A DNA stretch of 64,000 bases from Crocosphaera sp. (GTDB taxonomy: Bacteria; Cyanobacteriota; Cyanobacteriia; Cyanobacteriales; Microcystaceae): contig NZ_JASJEB010000001.1 in assembly GCF_030064895.1 (NCBI RefSeq), forward strand, positions 1 to 64,000, written 5' to 3'. Shown here piece by piece: positions 8,116 through 17,344 of the stretch (its first letter is position 1; each line of letters starts with the position of its first letter). Made by a program: the position numbers and the translations under genes. The notes beneath the pieces were generated by a model. The model was not told the DNA's origin. It saw nothing but the letters and a program-made list of their open reading frames with translations, and ran no database searches.

Positions 8116-9078
8116 CTGATTTTTAAGTCTATTTTCTACCATCATTTTAACTACCTCTGGCATTTTATGCTGCGCTTTCCAACCTAATTTTTGTTCTGCT
8201 TTGCTTGGGTTGCCACAACTATAACTGATATCGGTGGGACGAAATAAATTGGGGTCGCTGCTAACATAATCTTGCCAATTCAAACCTAAACAATTAAAGG
8301 TTTCGATGACAAACTCTTCTAAAGAATAACTATGCCCTGTAGCAATAACATAATCATCAGCTTGGGTTTGTTGCAACATTAAGTACATGGCTTGAACATA
8401 TTCAGGGGCCGAACCCCAGTCCCGTTTGATGTTAACATTTCCTAGTTGTAATTGATGGGAATTACCTTGAGCAATTTTACAAGCAGCAGCAACAATTTTT
8501 TGAGTAACAAAACGTTGGGGACGTAAGGGAGATTCGTGGTTAAATAAAATACCAGAACAAGCAAAAATGCCGTAAGCTTCTCGATAATTAGCTACCTCCC
8601 AAAAGGCCGCAGATTTAGCTACAGCATAAGGACTACGAGGACGAAAAGGAGTTAATTCATCGGCAGGAGTTATGCCAATATCCCCAAAACATTCACTGGA
8701 ACCTGCATTATAAAATTTGATTGCTGCGCCAGTAAAACGAATGGCTTCGAGTAAATTTAAAGTACCAGTGGCAATACTTTCTAAGGTTTCTACCGGTAGT
8801 TGAAAGGATAATCCCACAGAACTTTGACCAGCTAAATTATAGACTTCATCTGGTTCAATTTTATAAAGAATTTGTAGCACACTACGAAAGTCATTGAGTG
8901 CCATTGATTCCACTTTTACTTGCTCTCGAATTCCTAAACGAACTAAGTTTTGAAATGAGGACATTTGGGCATCCCGTGAGGTTCCACACACGATGTAACC
9001 TTGGTTTAAAAGAAATTGAGCTAAATAAGCACCATCCTGTCCAGAAATACCACAAATCAAAGCTGTTTTTTGTCCCAT
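8107..9078 (-). CDS. GDP-mannose 4,6-dehydratase-like SDR enzyme
   Basis: This is an extended SDR enzyme with an N-terminal NAD(P) motif GISGQDGAYLAQFLL, the SSECFGD segment with the active-site Ser/Glu pair, the YAVAK catalytic Tyr-Lys, and the FNHESPLRPQRFVTQKI segment typical of GDP-mannose 4,6-dehydratases. The family converts GDP-mannose to GDP-4-keto-6-deoxymannose, precursor of fucose and rhamnose-type sugars. At 323 residues it is slightly shorter than usual. It follows the GT2 gene by 9 bp on the same strand, so it likely supplies a deoxysugar to the neighbouring glycosyltransferases. No epimerase/reductase partner is in this window. Confidence 0.85.
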   Translation of the reverse strand: MGQKTALICGISGQDGAYLAQFLLNQGYIVCGTSRDAQMSSFQNLVRLGIREQVKVESMALNDFRSVLQILYKIEPDEVYNLAGQSSVGLSFQLPVETLESIATGTLNLLEAIRFTGAAIKFYNAGSSECFGDIGITPADELTPFRPRSPYAVAKSAAFWEVANYREAYGIFACSGILFNHESPLRPQRFVTQKIVAAACKIAQGNSHQLQLGNVNIKRDWGSAPEYVQAMYLMLQQTQADDYVIATGHSYSLEEFVIETFNCLGLNWQDYVSSDPNLFRPTDISYSCGNPSKAEQKLGWKAQHKMPEVVKMMVENRLKNQKG

Positions 9079-9087
9079 TTTATTTTG

Positions 9088-10023
9088 TTATTTTTTTGAA
9101 GATTGAGAAGGTTGAAAGAGTAATTGTAGGGCTTCTTTTAAATAGCCAATTTGACCGTAAGCGTAAACTAAATTATCAAAACTTTGTGCAGGATTACTAA
9201 CATATTTTAAGGATTTATATAGACCTCTTATTAATCTTTCTCCTCCCCTTCCTAACTGCTCAATACCGGTTCGTCCGGCAATTTCTTCTCGATAACATTC
9301 GCTCACTCCTTGCCACCAACTACGACTTAAAAACCAACTACGCTGTAGCCTTTCTGGGGCAACATTATGGGCAACCAGGGCTTCGGGAAGATAGGCAACC
9401 TCCCATCCTTGATTTAAGGCTAATTCTGTCATAAATAACTCTTCATTGGAAAGCAGTTTTTTGCCGACTCTTCCTAAATTAGCATCAAAACCACCAATTT
9501 TCTCTAAAAATGACCGTCGCAACGAATAATTTAAGCCTCTGGGGGTCAGTTGAGGGTTGCTAATAGAAACTACTTTTTCCCCTAAATCATAAGCCCCTAA
9601 AGCCCCTGCTAACCCCTCAGAAATCCAATTAGGAGGGGTGAGCTTGTCGGGCCAGATTAAGGTAACTTTACCCCCTGCGATCGCTAATTTTTCCTTCTGT
9701 TCATAAGCAGCAACTAACACTCGTAACCATTGAGGAGAGGCGATCGCATCATCATCGAGATAAGCTAAAATCGGCGCGGTGGTTTCTTTTGCCCCACGAT
9801 TACGGGCAACTGATAACCCTAGAATCGGCTCATAAACGTATCTAACTTGAGATTTTGATAAAAATGGGCTGACAACCTCTTTTGTATTGTCTATGGAGCC
9901 ATTATCGACGATCAGGACTTCATAATTAACACCCTCTTGGGCCAAAAGACTTTCGATAGCATCACCTAAATAGCGATCGCGGTTATGAGTACAGATGATA
10001 GCAGCAATTTGAGGATTAGACAT
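9088..10023 (-). CDS. Glycosyltransferase family 2
   Basis: This 311-residue GT-A fold enzyme has AAIICTHNRDRYLGDAIESL at the start, the VDNGSIDNT nucleotide-binding segment and AYLDDDA, the metal-binding DxD. A family-typical middle (LSVARNRGA and GGFDANLGR) is followed by a C-terminal region with little hydrophobicity, so it is probably cytoplasmic or peripheral. It is the first gene of an operon with the dehydratase downstream. The sugar specificity cannot be told from sequence. Confidence 0.88.
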   Translation of the reverse strand: MSNPQIAAIICTHNRDRYLGDAIESLLAQEGVNYEVLIVDNGSIDNTKEVVSPFLSKSQVRYVYEPILGLSVARNRGAKETTAPILAYLDDDAIASPQWLRVLVAAYEQKEKLAIAGGKVTLIWPDKLTPPNWISEGLAGALGAYDLGEKVVSISNPQLTPRGLNYSLRRSFLEKIGGFDANLGRVGKKLLSNEELFMTELALNQGWEVAYLPEALVAHNVAPERLQRSWFLSRSWWQGVSECYREEIAGRTGIEQLGRGGERLIRGLYKSLKYVSNPAQSFDNLVYAYGQIGYLKEALQLLFQPSQSSKK

Positions 10024-10028
10024 GATTA

Positions 10029-10190
10029 GATGGGGGACTGGGAGATGGGGGATAGGGGAGACTGGGGGACTGGGGGATAGGGGACTGGGAGACTGGGGGA
10101 CTGGGGGACTGGGAGATGGGGGGAAAATATTAATGTTGTTTCTTGTCTTCCCACACTCCCCACCCTTCCCACACTCCCCACACTCTGGAC
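10029..10190. repeat. G-rich tandem repeat followed by C-rich repeat
   Basis: From 10029 to about 10121 the plus strand is a run of 7-8 bp units such as GGGGACTG, GGGGATAG and GGAGATGG. From about 10150 the strand turns C-rich with units such as CACACTCCCC. These are cyanobacterial short tandem repeats between two genes on the minus strand. The many GGG/GGGG tracts could fold into G-quadruplexes. Open frames crossing it on both strands are low-complexity and not genes. Confidence 0.8.
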
Positions 10191-10209
10191 ATTTCTCACC
10201 CTTCCCACT

Positions 10210-11454
10210 TCACTGAAACTTACTATAGGTGTCTAGCAATACTTGTTCATAGCGTTGAGTCATTTGTTCCCAAGTATATTCATTTTCTATTAAAGCGCGT
10301 CCATTGTTGGATAATTTTTCCCGCAGTTTTTCATCTTGAAAGAGACGACCGACTGCATAAACATATTCATCCACATCGTTGGCCCGCATGGCCGCTAAAG
10401 GATGTCCTGGACTATCAACGGATAATCCTTCTAAACCATAATCACTAGCTACTATTGGGGTTCCTGTGGCCAATGCTTCTAGGGTTCGCATTTTTGTACC
10501 AATACTGTTGCGAATAGGAATGACACAGACAGTGGTGTTATGAAGATAATCGAGAAGATAAGGGACTTGTCCGGTGACATTTACCCCTGAGAGTTTATTT
10601 AATTCCAAGACTTCTGGGACAGGACGACTTCCTACTATATCAAGGATTGCATCGGGATAGCGTTGACGAATTTTTGGGAAGACTTCTAAGCTAAAAAACC
10701 GCGCTGCATCAATATTAGCCGGTTTATCCATTGTACCAACAAACGTAATGCGGTGTCCTGACTTGTTGCTGAGACGTTTGGGAAAGACTTGTAAGTTTAA
10801 TCCGTTGGGTACAAGGGTTATGGGAACTTCTATTTTTAAATTTTTTAGGATTTTTTGTTCGGTTTGATTTGCTACTATCACAGCAGCAAATTTATAACAA
10901 TATTGTTTTTCATAACGACGTAATATCGGTAAACTTAATTGTTCTTTTAATCCACTATCATTACCATTGGTTTCGACTTGATGTTTATATATTCCATAAA
11001 CAGAACGGTGGATATCAATAATTGTGGGAATTTTTTGTTGCCATTCGGGTCTAAAATAGATTTCGTTGGCACTACCCTCGCATAATAAAAGATCAAATTT
11101 TTCAGATGCGATCGCTTCATCTATCCATTTTTGAATGGCTTGGGAATAATTAGACAAAACTCCAGGTGGTGTTCCTTGTTGCACAAAGACCCCCAGTTGT
11201 TTAGCTGTTTCTAAGAAACCTTTACTATTTTCTGGATGGGTAACGGGAGGAAAGACAACGCAGTTCTTTATCTGCTCTTGCAGCGCATCAATATCTTCTT
11301 CTAAGACTTGTTCAGATTCTTGGGTTACTAGGGTAATGTCATGGTTTGTATTAAGATGTTTAAGAAAGGAAAAGGTTCTCACCTGGGCTTTTCCCTGTAT
11401 TGGGGGATAGGGAAAAAGGGATGAAATGACAAGAATCTTCATAGGTAGATTCAT
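10210..11454 (-). CDS. Glycosyltransferase, GT4-like, paralog of the 6.3-7.5 kb gene
   Basis: This 414-residue GT-B enzyme shares its plan with the protein at 6309-7514: ILVISSLFPYPPIQGKAQVR, EKQYCYKFAAVIVANQTE, GTMDKPANIDAARFFS, DIVGSRP and TLEALATGTPIVASDYGLEG. The pair probably arose by gene duplication. They may add successive sugars to one glycan (inference). It is separated from the GT2 gene by the G-rich repeat, so it may be transcribed on its own. Donor and acceptor are unknown. Confidence 0.85.
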   Translation of the reverse strand: MNLPMKILVISSLFPYPPIQGKAQVRTFSFLKHLNTNHDITLVTQESEQVLEEDIDALQEQIKNCVVFPPVTHPENSKGFLETAKQLGVFVQQGTPPGVLSNYSQAIQKWIDEAIASEKFDLLLCEGSANEIYFRPEWQQKIPTIIDIHRSVYGIYKHQVETNGNDSGLKEQLSLPILRRYEKQYCYKFAAVIVANQTEQKILKNLKIEVPITLVPNGLNLQVFPKRLSNKSGHRITFVGTMDKPANIDAARFFSLEVFPKIRQRYPDAILDIVGSRPVPEVLELNKLSGVNVTGQVPYLLDYLHNTTVCVIPIRNSIGTKMRTLEALATGTPIVASDYGLEGLSVDSPGHPLAAMRANDVDEYVYAVGRLFQDEKLREKLSNNGRALIENEYTWEQMTQRYEQVLLDTYSKFQ

Positions 11455-11586
11455 TAGCTATCTAGTTTAGTTTAGCAAGCTTTTCTTGATCTGTAACCTG
11501 TTTTTCCCAGATATTATTAATTTTTTTCTTTATTTTTCCTCCTCTACTATCTTTTTAGCTGTTTAAGATTGAGTTGTGAAAGTTAA

Positions 11587-13335
11587 ATGTTGCTCAGAAA
11601 CTTCCATTTTTTTAAAATTATTCCTACTCTATTATTTATCCTTACTTTTTTTCTGGTTATACAAATGCCTTCTACTAATTCTAATTCCTCTTATTCTTTA
11701 CTAACCGATCCTTTTTTACAGTTTCCGACAACTTCATCGGTTAAAGTTGTTTGGTTTACTGAATTTGCTGGAGTGGATCACAAAATAATTTATGGACAGA
11801 ATTTAGATAAGGAAATCATAGCTAATACCACTTTATTAAGTCGTACCAGAGAAGATCAAGGTTCAAACGTCAAAGAGGATTATTATCAGACCACAAGAAG
11901 AAATATCTGGCGACATGAAGGAGAAATTATCGGATTAAATCAAGGGGAGAAAGTTCCTTATAAAGTTGCTAGTCTTATTGATAATGAGCAAGTTGAAAGT
12001 AATATTTTTTCTCTAAGTTCTTCTCCCAAAAAGAAAACACCTTTAAAAATTTTATTAACTTCTGACCATCAATTAAAGCCGATGGTGGCAGCAAATTTAC
12101 AAAAAGTTGTGGAAACTATTGGTAAAATTGATGCTATTTTTTTAGCTGGTGATTTAGTGGATATTCCCGATCGCTCTTCGGAATGGTTTGATGATCGAAG
12201 GGGTGGTGCATTTTTTCCCTGTCTTCAAGGTTTGGCTAACTATAGTATAGACAATACAGTTTATGAAGGTGGCCAATTGATTCAATTTGCTCCTTTATTT
12301 CCTGCCATTGGTAATCATGAAGTCATGGGTAAATGGTCAGACAATAAGAGATTAAGTCAACAGTTTGTTAATGCTATACCTAAACAGGTTGCTAAAAATA
12401 TTTACTTACAAAAAGCTGATAGTATTAATCCTGATGCTGATCCTGATATTGAAAGTAACTGGATAAAAAATAATTCTTTTAATACGGATACTTATGAAGA
12501 AATTTTTTCTTTACCTCAAAATGAATCTGATAATAGTCATTACTATGCTATTACTTTTGGGGATATTCGTTTAGTAGTTTTACAAGTAACTAATATCTGG
12601 CGTTCTCCTAATCTAAGAAATAGTGTTGAAGGAAGATATCAAGAATCAGACAGGGAGTTAAATAAGCCTGAAAATTGGGGTTATGGTCAACATATTTTTG
12701 AATCAATTGAAAAGGGAAGTGAACAATATCAATGGTTAGAAAAAGAACTAAAAAGCGAAGCATTTAAAGAAGCAAAATACACAATTGTTATGTTTCATCA
12801 TCCCGCCCATACTTTGGGAGGAAATATTGTTCCACCTTATACTAATCCCATCCCCAATACTAATTATGATAGTGATGGCAATATAACAGAAATTCGCTAT
12901 CAATATCCCAAGAAAAATGATTATATTATTCGGGATTTAATCCCACTTTTAGAAACAGCAAAAGTTAATTTAGTTTTCTATGGTCACTCTCATCTTTGGA
13001 ACCGTTTTTTAAATGTAAATGGTCTGAATTTTCTAGAATCTTCTAATGTTGGTAATAGTTATGGCGCACATTTAGGGGATAATAAAAGACAAATACCTCC
13101 TGATTACTCTCCGTCAAATTATGTTGAACTAGGTGATCCTAATGGACTTAAAGCAATTATTCCTAATTTATCACCTTTAACAGATGAAAATAATAATCCT
13201 TTACCTTATATTGCTAGTAACAATATAACAGTCTTTAGTATTTTAGACACAGAAAAAGGAACAGTCAGTAGTTATTATTTTGATACTCGTCAACCTAATT
13301 CTGATGTTATTAAATTTGATGAATTTACAATTTAA
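11587..13335 (+). CDS. Exported calcineurin-like metallophosphoesterase
   Basis: The 582-residue protein starts with a hydrophobic signal or anchor (about residues 9-28) and then an Ig/FN3-like segment resembling the N-domain of purple acid phosphatases. The metallophosphoesterase blocks follow in order: LTSDHQ, GDLVD, GNHE, FHHPAH and YGHSHLWNRF, which supply the two-metal site. Large inserts lie between GNHE and the HH block. It probably hydrolyses phosphoesters in the periplasm or outside the cell. It is a single gene with no obvious phosphate-starvation box upstream. Confidence 0.85.
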   Translation: MLLRNFHFFKIIPTLLFILTFFLVIQMPSTNSNSSYSLLTDPFLQFPTTSSVKVVWFTEFAGVDHKIIYGQNLDKEIIANTTLLSRTREDQGSNVKEDYYQTTRRNIWRHEGEIIGLNQGEKVPYKVASLIDNEQVESNIFSLSSSPKKKTPLKILLTSDHQLKPMVAANLQKVVETIGKIDAIFLAGDLVDIPDRSSEWFDDRRGGAFFPCLQGLANYSIDNTVYEGGQLIQFAPLFPAIGNHEVMGKWSDNKRLSQQFVNAIPKQVAKNIYLQKADSINPDADPDIESNWIKNNSFNTDTYEEIFSLPQNESDNSHYYAITFGDIRLVVLQVTNIWRSPNLRNSVEGRYQESDRELNKPENWGYGQHIFESIEKGSEQYQWLEKELKSEAFKEAKYTIVMFHHPAHTLGGNIVPPYTNPIPNTNYDSDGNITEIRYQYPKKNDYIIRDLIPLLETAKVNLVFYGHSHLWNRFLNVNGLNFLESSNVGNSYGAHLGDNKRQIPPDYSPSNYVELGDPNGLKAIIPNLSPLTDENNNPLPYIASNNITVFSILDTEKGTVSSYYFDTRQPNSDVIKFDEFTI

Positions 13336-13459
13336 TGGTACTCTCAAAGCAATAAGTACCTTATTTATTAATCACCAATAAGTAAATGATTTAATTTGGG
13401 TATTTGCCAAGAGTACATTTTTTGATATACTGACCATAGCCTCAAATTTATAACGAATA

Positions 13460-13537
13460 TGACACAGACTGTGAGTGAGTTATGTTTTTTGTAAGAACTA
13501 TTTGAAAATTACTCTTACAAATATAAGAATTGTGTCA
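13460..13537. repeat. Nested inverted repeat in a 300-bp gap
   Basis: Two inverted pairs are nested: TGACACA (13460-13466) with TGTGTCA (13531-13537), and TTTGTAAGA (13488-13496) with TCTTACAAA (13513-13521). The whole would fold into a long hairpin. The gap 13336-13635 contains no gene that I can support; this element is its only visible structure. It might be a terminator region or a small mobile hairpin element. Confidence 0.55.
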
Positions 13538-13635
13538 GTGTTATAGAGGAATATTTCTATTAAGAATTTTCTAGGTAATTAATTCAGTTTTTGTTGTTGT
13601 ACTTTAAATTTATTCAACCTAAGTAAAAGTTAAAT

Positions 13636-14067
13636 ATGAATCGTTTTTTTTACGAAAAATCCAGTAGTTATCAAGGATATCTAATTATTCCTTTTCTGTT
13701 GACAAAAGTTAGTGGTGAGTTGATTTATTCCTATGCTTTATTATCATCACAAGGGTACGATGATGAATTTCATAAAGCAAAAAATCCAGCAGGAATTTGT
13801 TCTAATACATTAGGTGATATTAGAGAAATTGCTCAACAACATCTTAATCAATACAGTGTTAATTTAAAAGAAGATGATTATTTTGAGCAACGTTATACTT
13901 ATCAAAATACATTAATTATTATTCATCAACAAGGAAAAAGATGTTCTTATGATCATTATCCTTCTCATGAATTGAGAAATATTGCTGCACCAACTTTGTT
14001 TCTTAATGCTGATAGTTGTATTAACTGGATAAAAAAAAGATTAGCTCGTCGTCAAGTTCAATTTTAA
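13636..14067 (+). CDS. Hypothetical protein
   Basis: This 143-residue soluble protein is of unrecognised family. It is rich in Tyr, His and Asn, has no clear signal peptide and ends in a basic stretch (IKKRLARRQVQF). The spacing of 42 bp to the downstream protease gene suggests that they may be co-transcribed. No functional claim is possible. Confidence 0.55.
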   Translation: MNRFFYEKSSSYQGYLIIPFLLTKVSGELIYSYALLSSQGYDDEFHKAKNPAGICSNTLGDIREIAQQHLNQYSVNLKEDDYFEQRYTYQNTLIIIHQQGKRCSYDHYPSHELRNIAAPTLFLNADSCINWIKKRLARRQVQF

Positions 14068-14109
14068 ATCATTGATTGTTAAAGCTTGGAAAGGTGTGTT
14101 ACTATTTGT

Positions 14110-14895
14110 ATGTTAAAATTTTTATCTACAAAGAAGAAAAAATCTAAGTCCAATTTGAAACCATTACTAAAAATTTTGGTAATTATCTGTCTATTTTTAT
14201 TGACAATTACGCCATCTTCTGGGTTAGACAAAGACTTAGAAAAATCTTTACCTCCTCTACAAAACCATCCCTTCCCATCCTCATTAAATCAATGGCAAGA
14301 TCAACCCTATTCAGGAGACTATTTTGACCAAATTGAACCCAGTGTAGTGGGACATTTATTGTGGTCAAAATTTCCTATAAAAATCTATTTTGATCGTCCC
14401 AATAATCCTAATGATACTGCTGCTACAACTCGTCGCTTTAATCAATGGGTTAATGCCGTTGAAACGTCCATTACTGAATGGAATACTTATTTACCGATGA
14501 CGGAAGTTGACAGAGCAGAATTAGCTGATATTATCATAGAAAGAAATGATCCTCCTATGGATGTGCAAATCGATCCAGAAACAGGACAATTAGACATTCC
14601 TCGTGCTAGAACTGCTCAAGCTCGCTATGAGTTTTATATTGACGACAATCAGCTTTTGCACAAGATGATAATACAAATTAGCCCCCGTTTAAGTAAAGTT
14701 GCTACTCTATCTGCTGCACGTCATGAGTTAGGTCACGGGTTGGGAATTTGGGGTCATAGTTTAGAAGAAAACGATGTCCTTTATTTTTCACAAGTTAGTT
14801 CATCAATTCCTATTTCTTCTAGGGATGTCAACACTTTAAAAAAAATTTATGAGCAACCCACTCGTTTAGGATGGTCTTTCCCCGTGGACAATTGA
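14110..14895 (+). CDS. Matrixin-like (metzincin) zinc metalloprotease, exported
   Basis: The catalytic zinc motif of metzincins is complete: HELGHGLGIWGHS (HExGHxxGxxGHS). It is followed by ENDVLYFSQ, which sits where the Met-turn is found but has Leu instead of Met. The N-terminus is a basic stretch followed by a hydrophobic segment (about residues 20-38), a signal peptide or anchor. The frame is open from a TTG at 14086, but the ATG at 14110 gives a standard signal sequence, so I use it (261 residues). From memory, cyanobacteria carry similar predicted Zn-dependent proteases. The substrate is unknown. Confidence 0.8.
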   Translation: MLKFLSTKKKKSKSNLKPLLKILVIICLFLLTITPSSGLDKDLEKSLPPLQNHPFPSSLNQWQDQPYSGDYFDQIEPSVVGHLLWSKFPIKIYFDRPNNPNDTAATTRRFNQWVNAVETSITEWNTYLPMTEVDRAELADIIIERNDPPMDVQIDPETGQLDIPRARTAQARYEFYIDDNQLLHKMIIQISPRLSKVATLSAARHELGHGLGIWGHSLEENDVLYFSQVSSSIPISSRDVNTLKKIYEQPTRLGWSFPVDN

Positions 14896-14911
14896 TAATT
14901 GATAATAGACA

Positions 14912-15063
14912 GAGGGTTTAAGGTGTTTTATTAATTTCCAGACAGATTTCGAGGGTTAACTCTACATTTCCACTTTAGCATTTTTTGAAAAAAACACAAA
15001 TCTCAAATTTAGTCATATTTTGGCAAAATTAAGGAAAAGTTGGTTTTGTAAACCACTGTAAAT
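14912..15063. repeat. 152-bp direct repeat, copy A
   Basis: This segment is repeated 243 bp downstream with few mismatches and no indels. The most conserved core runs from ACTCTACATTTCCACTTTAG through a TTTTTTGAAAAAAA stretch to TATTTTGGCAAAAT. It lies in a 650-bp gap (14896-15545) between two genes whose 3' ends face each other. No gene was found in the gap, so these repeats are not promoters for the neighbours. Confidence 0.85.
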
Positions 15064-15154
15064 TAGTTTAAATAGATTATATAAATATTTAGCTTGGATA
15101 ATTCTGGTTTATATTTGTCGAGATCGCCCCAATTACTTGATTCAACGCAACGTG

Positions 15155-15306
15155 GAGGGTTTGAGGTGTTTTCTCGATTTCTAGACAGATTTCGAGAGAT
15201 AACTCTACATTTCCACTTTAGCATTTTTTGAAAAAAACACAAATCTCAAATTTAGTCATATTTTGGCAAAATCCAGGAAAAGTTATCTTTGTAAACAAGT
15301 GTAAAT
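15155..15306. repeat. 152-bp direct repeat, copy B
   Basis: This is the second copy of the repeat at 14912-15063. Weaker similarity continues beyond it into GATTATAT, which follows both copies at a similar distance and looks like a -10 sequence. The copies are noncoding; each could hold an independent RNA gene, but no clear terminator is seen. Confidence 0.85.
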
Positions 15307-15545
15307 CATCAATAGAGATTATATTAATTTTTTAAATTATATAGTTTTTATTTATTGATAACATTCAGATAGCAGTACGCATTATGGTTAGGAAGTTAAG
15401 AAGATTCCTCCTCCCTCGGAATGACAATTAAGGATATGAAATAATGTTAAAAAAAAAGAGAATTTCGATTGTATTGTAAGTCTAGTGACTACAATAATCG
15501 TCTATTCTCATTGTTCAAGTTATTGGAACTTTGAAACTTTAAATA

Positions 15546-15905
15546 TTAGAGATTGTAAGCTCCTTCAGTGTCTGGACTTTCAACTTTAGGTAGTCCCATA
15601 CTATAGTTAAGGACACGACTTTTTAGATTGTAACTAATCTCACCTTTTTGAAGAAGACTGCGGATAAAATGTTCTAAATCTGAACCGATACGACGTAAAT
15701 TATAATCGCTTAATTCTTCACCACTGGCAGACTCTACTAACTCATCAAATTTACGATAAACTTTTTGTAAAGCATCTTCCTCCCAGTTAAATTCGTTATC
15801 GGGATCAACATCCAAAGTGAGCATATTATCACTTTCTACCAATTCATTGTTTTGAATTTCAGCAGTATAAATACGAACGTGACGAGTTGTAGATTTGACA
15901 AACAT
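15546..15905 (-). CDS. ndhM: NAD(P)H-quinone oxidoreductase subunit M
   Basis: NdhM is a small oxygenic-photosynthesis-specific subunit of the cyanobacterial and plastid NDH-1 complex, which takes electrons from ferredoxin in cyclic flow and respiration at the thylakoid membrane. This 119-residue protein shows the highly conserved pattern KSTTRHVRIYTAE, LTLDVDPDNEFNW, KVYRKFDELV, DYNLRRIGSDLEHF and VLNYSMGLP. It is full length. It lies 124 bp downstream of ppa on the same strand; a shared transcript is possible but not shown. Confidence 0.97.
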   Translation of the reverse strand: MFVKSTTRHVRIYTAEIQNNELVESDNMLTLDVDPDNEFNWEEDALQKVYRKFDELVESASGEELSDYNLRRIGSDLEHFIRSLLQKGEISYNLKSRVLNYSMGLPKVESPDTEGAYNL

Positions 15906-16029
15906 AGTGGATAAACAAAAATAAAGACTTATATTTAGATAGTAATGCTTTCTGTTTTAAACAGCAATTAAACTTGATCGAGATTAGCATTAGGGGATAA
16001 AGGTTTAATTCTTCATCCCCATGAAGTAA

Positions 16030-16542
16030 TTATTTACTTCCAGCTTGGACGCATTGTTCAACCAAAGGCATTACAGCATCAACGTCTTTCCAACCTAAAA
16101 TTTCTGTGACTTTTTTCTCCAGATTTTTATAGGTACGGAAAAATTCCGCAATTTCTTCTAAACGGTGAGGAGCAATGTCTTTAAGAGATTTTACTTCAGC
16201 AAAGCGTGGATCTTCTACAGGGACACAAAGCACTTTTTCATCGCGATCGCCACCATCGATCATTTCTAACATACCAATGGGACGAGCTGCAATCACACAG
16301 CCGGGGAAAGTGGGTTGATCAATGATCACCATCCCATCTAAAGGATCACCGTCATCCGCTAAGGTATTGGGAACAAACCCATAGTCGTAAGGATACTGTA
16401 CCGAGGCAAACAAAACGCGATCGAGAGCAAAGGCGTTCATATCCTTGTCATATTCGTATTTATTCTTGCTTCCTGCAGGAATTTCAATTAAAACATTGAT
16501 TAGACCAGGTTCAGGTTGAGCCGGAATGAGTGATAAGTCCAC
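16030..16542 (-). CDS. ppa: Inorganic pyrophosphatase
   Basis: This is a family I soluble pyrophosphatase (170 residues), hydrolysing pyrophosphate to drive biosynthesis in the cytoplasm. Metal- and substrate-binding marks are visible: [25 protein letters not shown] and the [10 protein letters not shown] metal-binding loop, plus the later VPVEDPRF and KSLKDI segments. It is full length. Its 5' end faces the six-unit repeat array, so its promoter must lie in the 95 bp before the array or inside the array's first unit. Confidence 0.97.
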   Translation of the reverse strand: MDLSLIPAQPEPGLINVLIEIPAGSKNKYEYDKDMNAFALDRVLFASVQYPYDYGFVPNTLADDGDPLDGMVIIDQPTFPGCVIAARPIGMLEMIDGGDRDEKVLCVPVEDPRFAEVKSLKDIAPHRLEEIAEFFRTYKNLEKKVTEILGWKDVDAVMPLVEQCVQAGSK

Positions 16543-16708
16543 GATTTTCTCCGAATGCTTACTAATTACTTTGATTAAGGAAGATAGTCCATAATCTTTC
16601 CTTCGGTGCTTATTTTACAACGAATTTTGACCCAAGGTTGATATTAATCACATGATTGCTGTGATCTAAACTATTGAGGCTAAGAGAAAAAGAGAAGATA
16701 ATAAACAC

Positions 16709-16782
16709 AGGATTCAAAAAGCTGGTGCATACAAACACCAAGAGGTTATTTATTTTTTCACAATGGATAACCCATTTTTTTT
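16709..16782 (+). ncRNA. Predicted sRNA, array unit 1
   Basis: The promoter is TTGAGG (16674-16679), 17 bp, GATAAT (16697-16702). A dyad ATCACA/TGTGAT lies at 16647-16665, about 9 bp upstream of the -35. The 5' hairpin is TGGTG/CACCA (16723-16740) with an 8-nt loop. The terminator arms are 16744-16754 and 16762-16772 (11 bp with two U-G pairs), followed by CATTTTTTTT. The start is estimated from the -10. Confidence 0.65.
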
Positions 16783-16867
16783 ATCTATTTTCTATATTGA
16801 TATTAATCACATAATTGCTGTGATCTAAACTATTGAGGCTAAGAGAAAAAGAGAAGATAATAAATGC

Positions 16868-16943
16868 AGGATTCAAAAAGCGGGTGCATACAAACACCAA
16901 GAGGTTATTTATTGTTTTTTACAATGGATAACCCATTTTTTTT
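16868..16943 (+). ncRNA. Predicted sRNA, array unit 2
   Basis: It has the same layout, with GATAAT at 16856-16861. The terminator stem extends to 13 bp here, because GGTTATTTATTGT faces ACAATGGATAACC with two U-G wobbles, and ends in an 8-T run. The 5' hairpin is GGTG/CACC. Confidence 0.65.
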
Positions 16944-17028
16944 ATCTATTTTCTATATTGATATTAATCACATAATTGCTGTGATCTAAACTATTGAGGC
17001 TAAGAGAAAAAGAGAAGATAATGAATGC

Positions 17029-17101
17029 AGGATTCAAAAAGAGGGTGTATACAAACACCAGGGGGTTATTTATTTTTTCACAATGGATAACCCATTTTTT
17101 T
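17029..17101 (+). ncRNA. Predicted sRNA, array unit 3
   Basis: GATAAT lies at 17017-17022. The 5' hairpin is GGTGT/ACACC, where the C-to-T change adds a base pair relative to the other units. The terminator stem and CATTTTTTT are intact. Confidence 0.65.
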
Positions 17102-17186
17102 ATCTATTTTCTATATTGATATTAATCACATGATTGCTGTGATCTAAACTATTGAAGCTAAGAGAAAAAGAGAAGATAATAAACGC

Positions 17187-17257
17187 AGGATTCAAAAAAC
17201 TGGTGCATACAAACACCAGGGGGTTATTTATTGTTTTCACAGTAAATAGCCTCTTTT
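17187..17257 (+). ncRNA. Predicted sRNA, array unit 4
   Basis: GATAAT lies at 17175-17180 and the -35 is TTGAAG. The terminator arms GGTTATTTATTGT and ACAGTAAATAGCC differ from the other units but still pair over 13 bp through U-G wobbles. The T-run is weaker (CTCTTTTC). Confidence 0.6.
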
Positions 17258-17344
17258 CTATCTATTTTCTATATTGATATTAATTATATGATTGCTGTGA
17301 TCTAAACTATTGAGGCTAATAGAAAAAGAGAATATAATAAATAC

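Noticed and set aside
10022-10448. Open frames over the G/C-rich repeats on both strands
   Set aside because: Low-complexity translations from tandem repeats, partly antisense to a glycosyltransferase.
16647-16665. Crp-type site
   Set aside because: The arms are in the opposite order (ATCACA then TGTGAT) to the TGTGA-N6-TCACA consensus, so I call it only a dyad.
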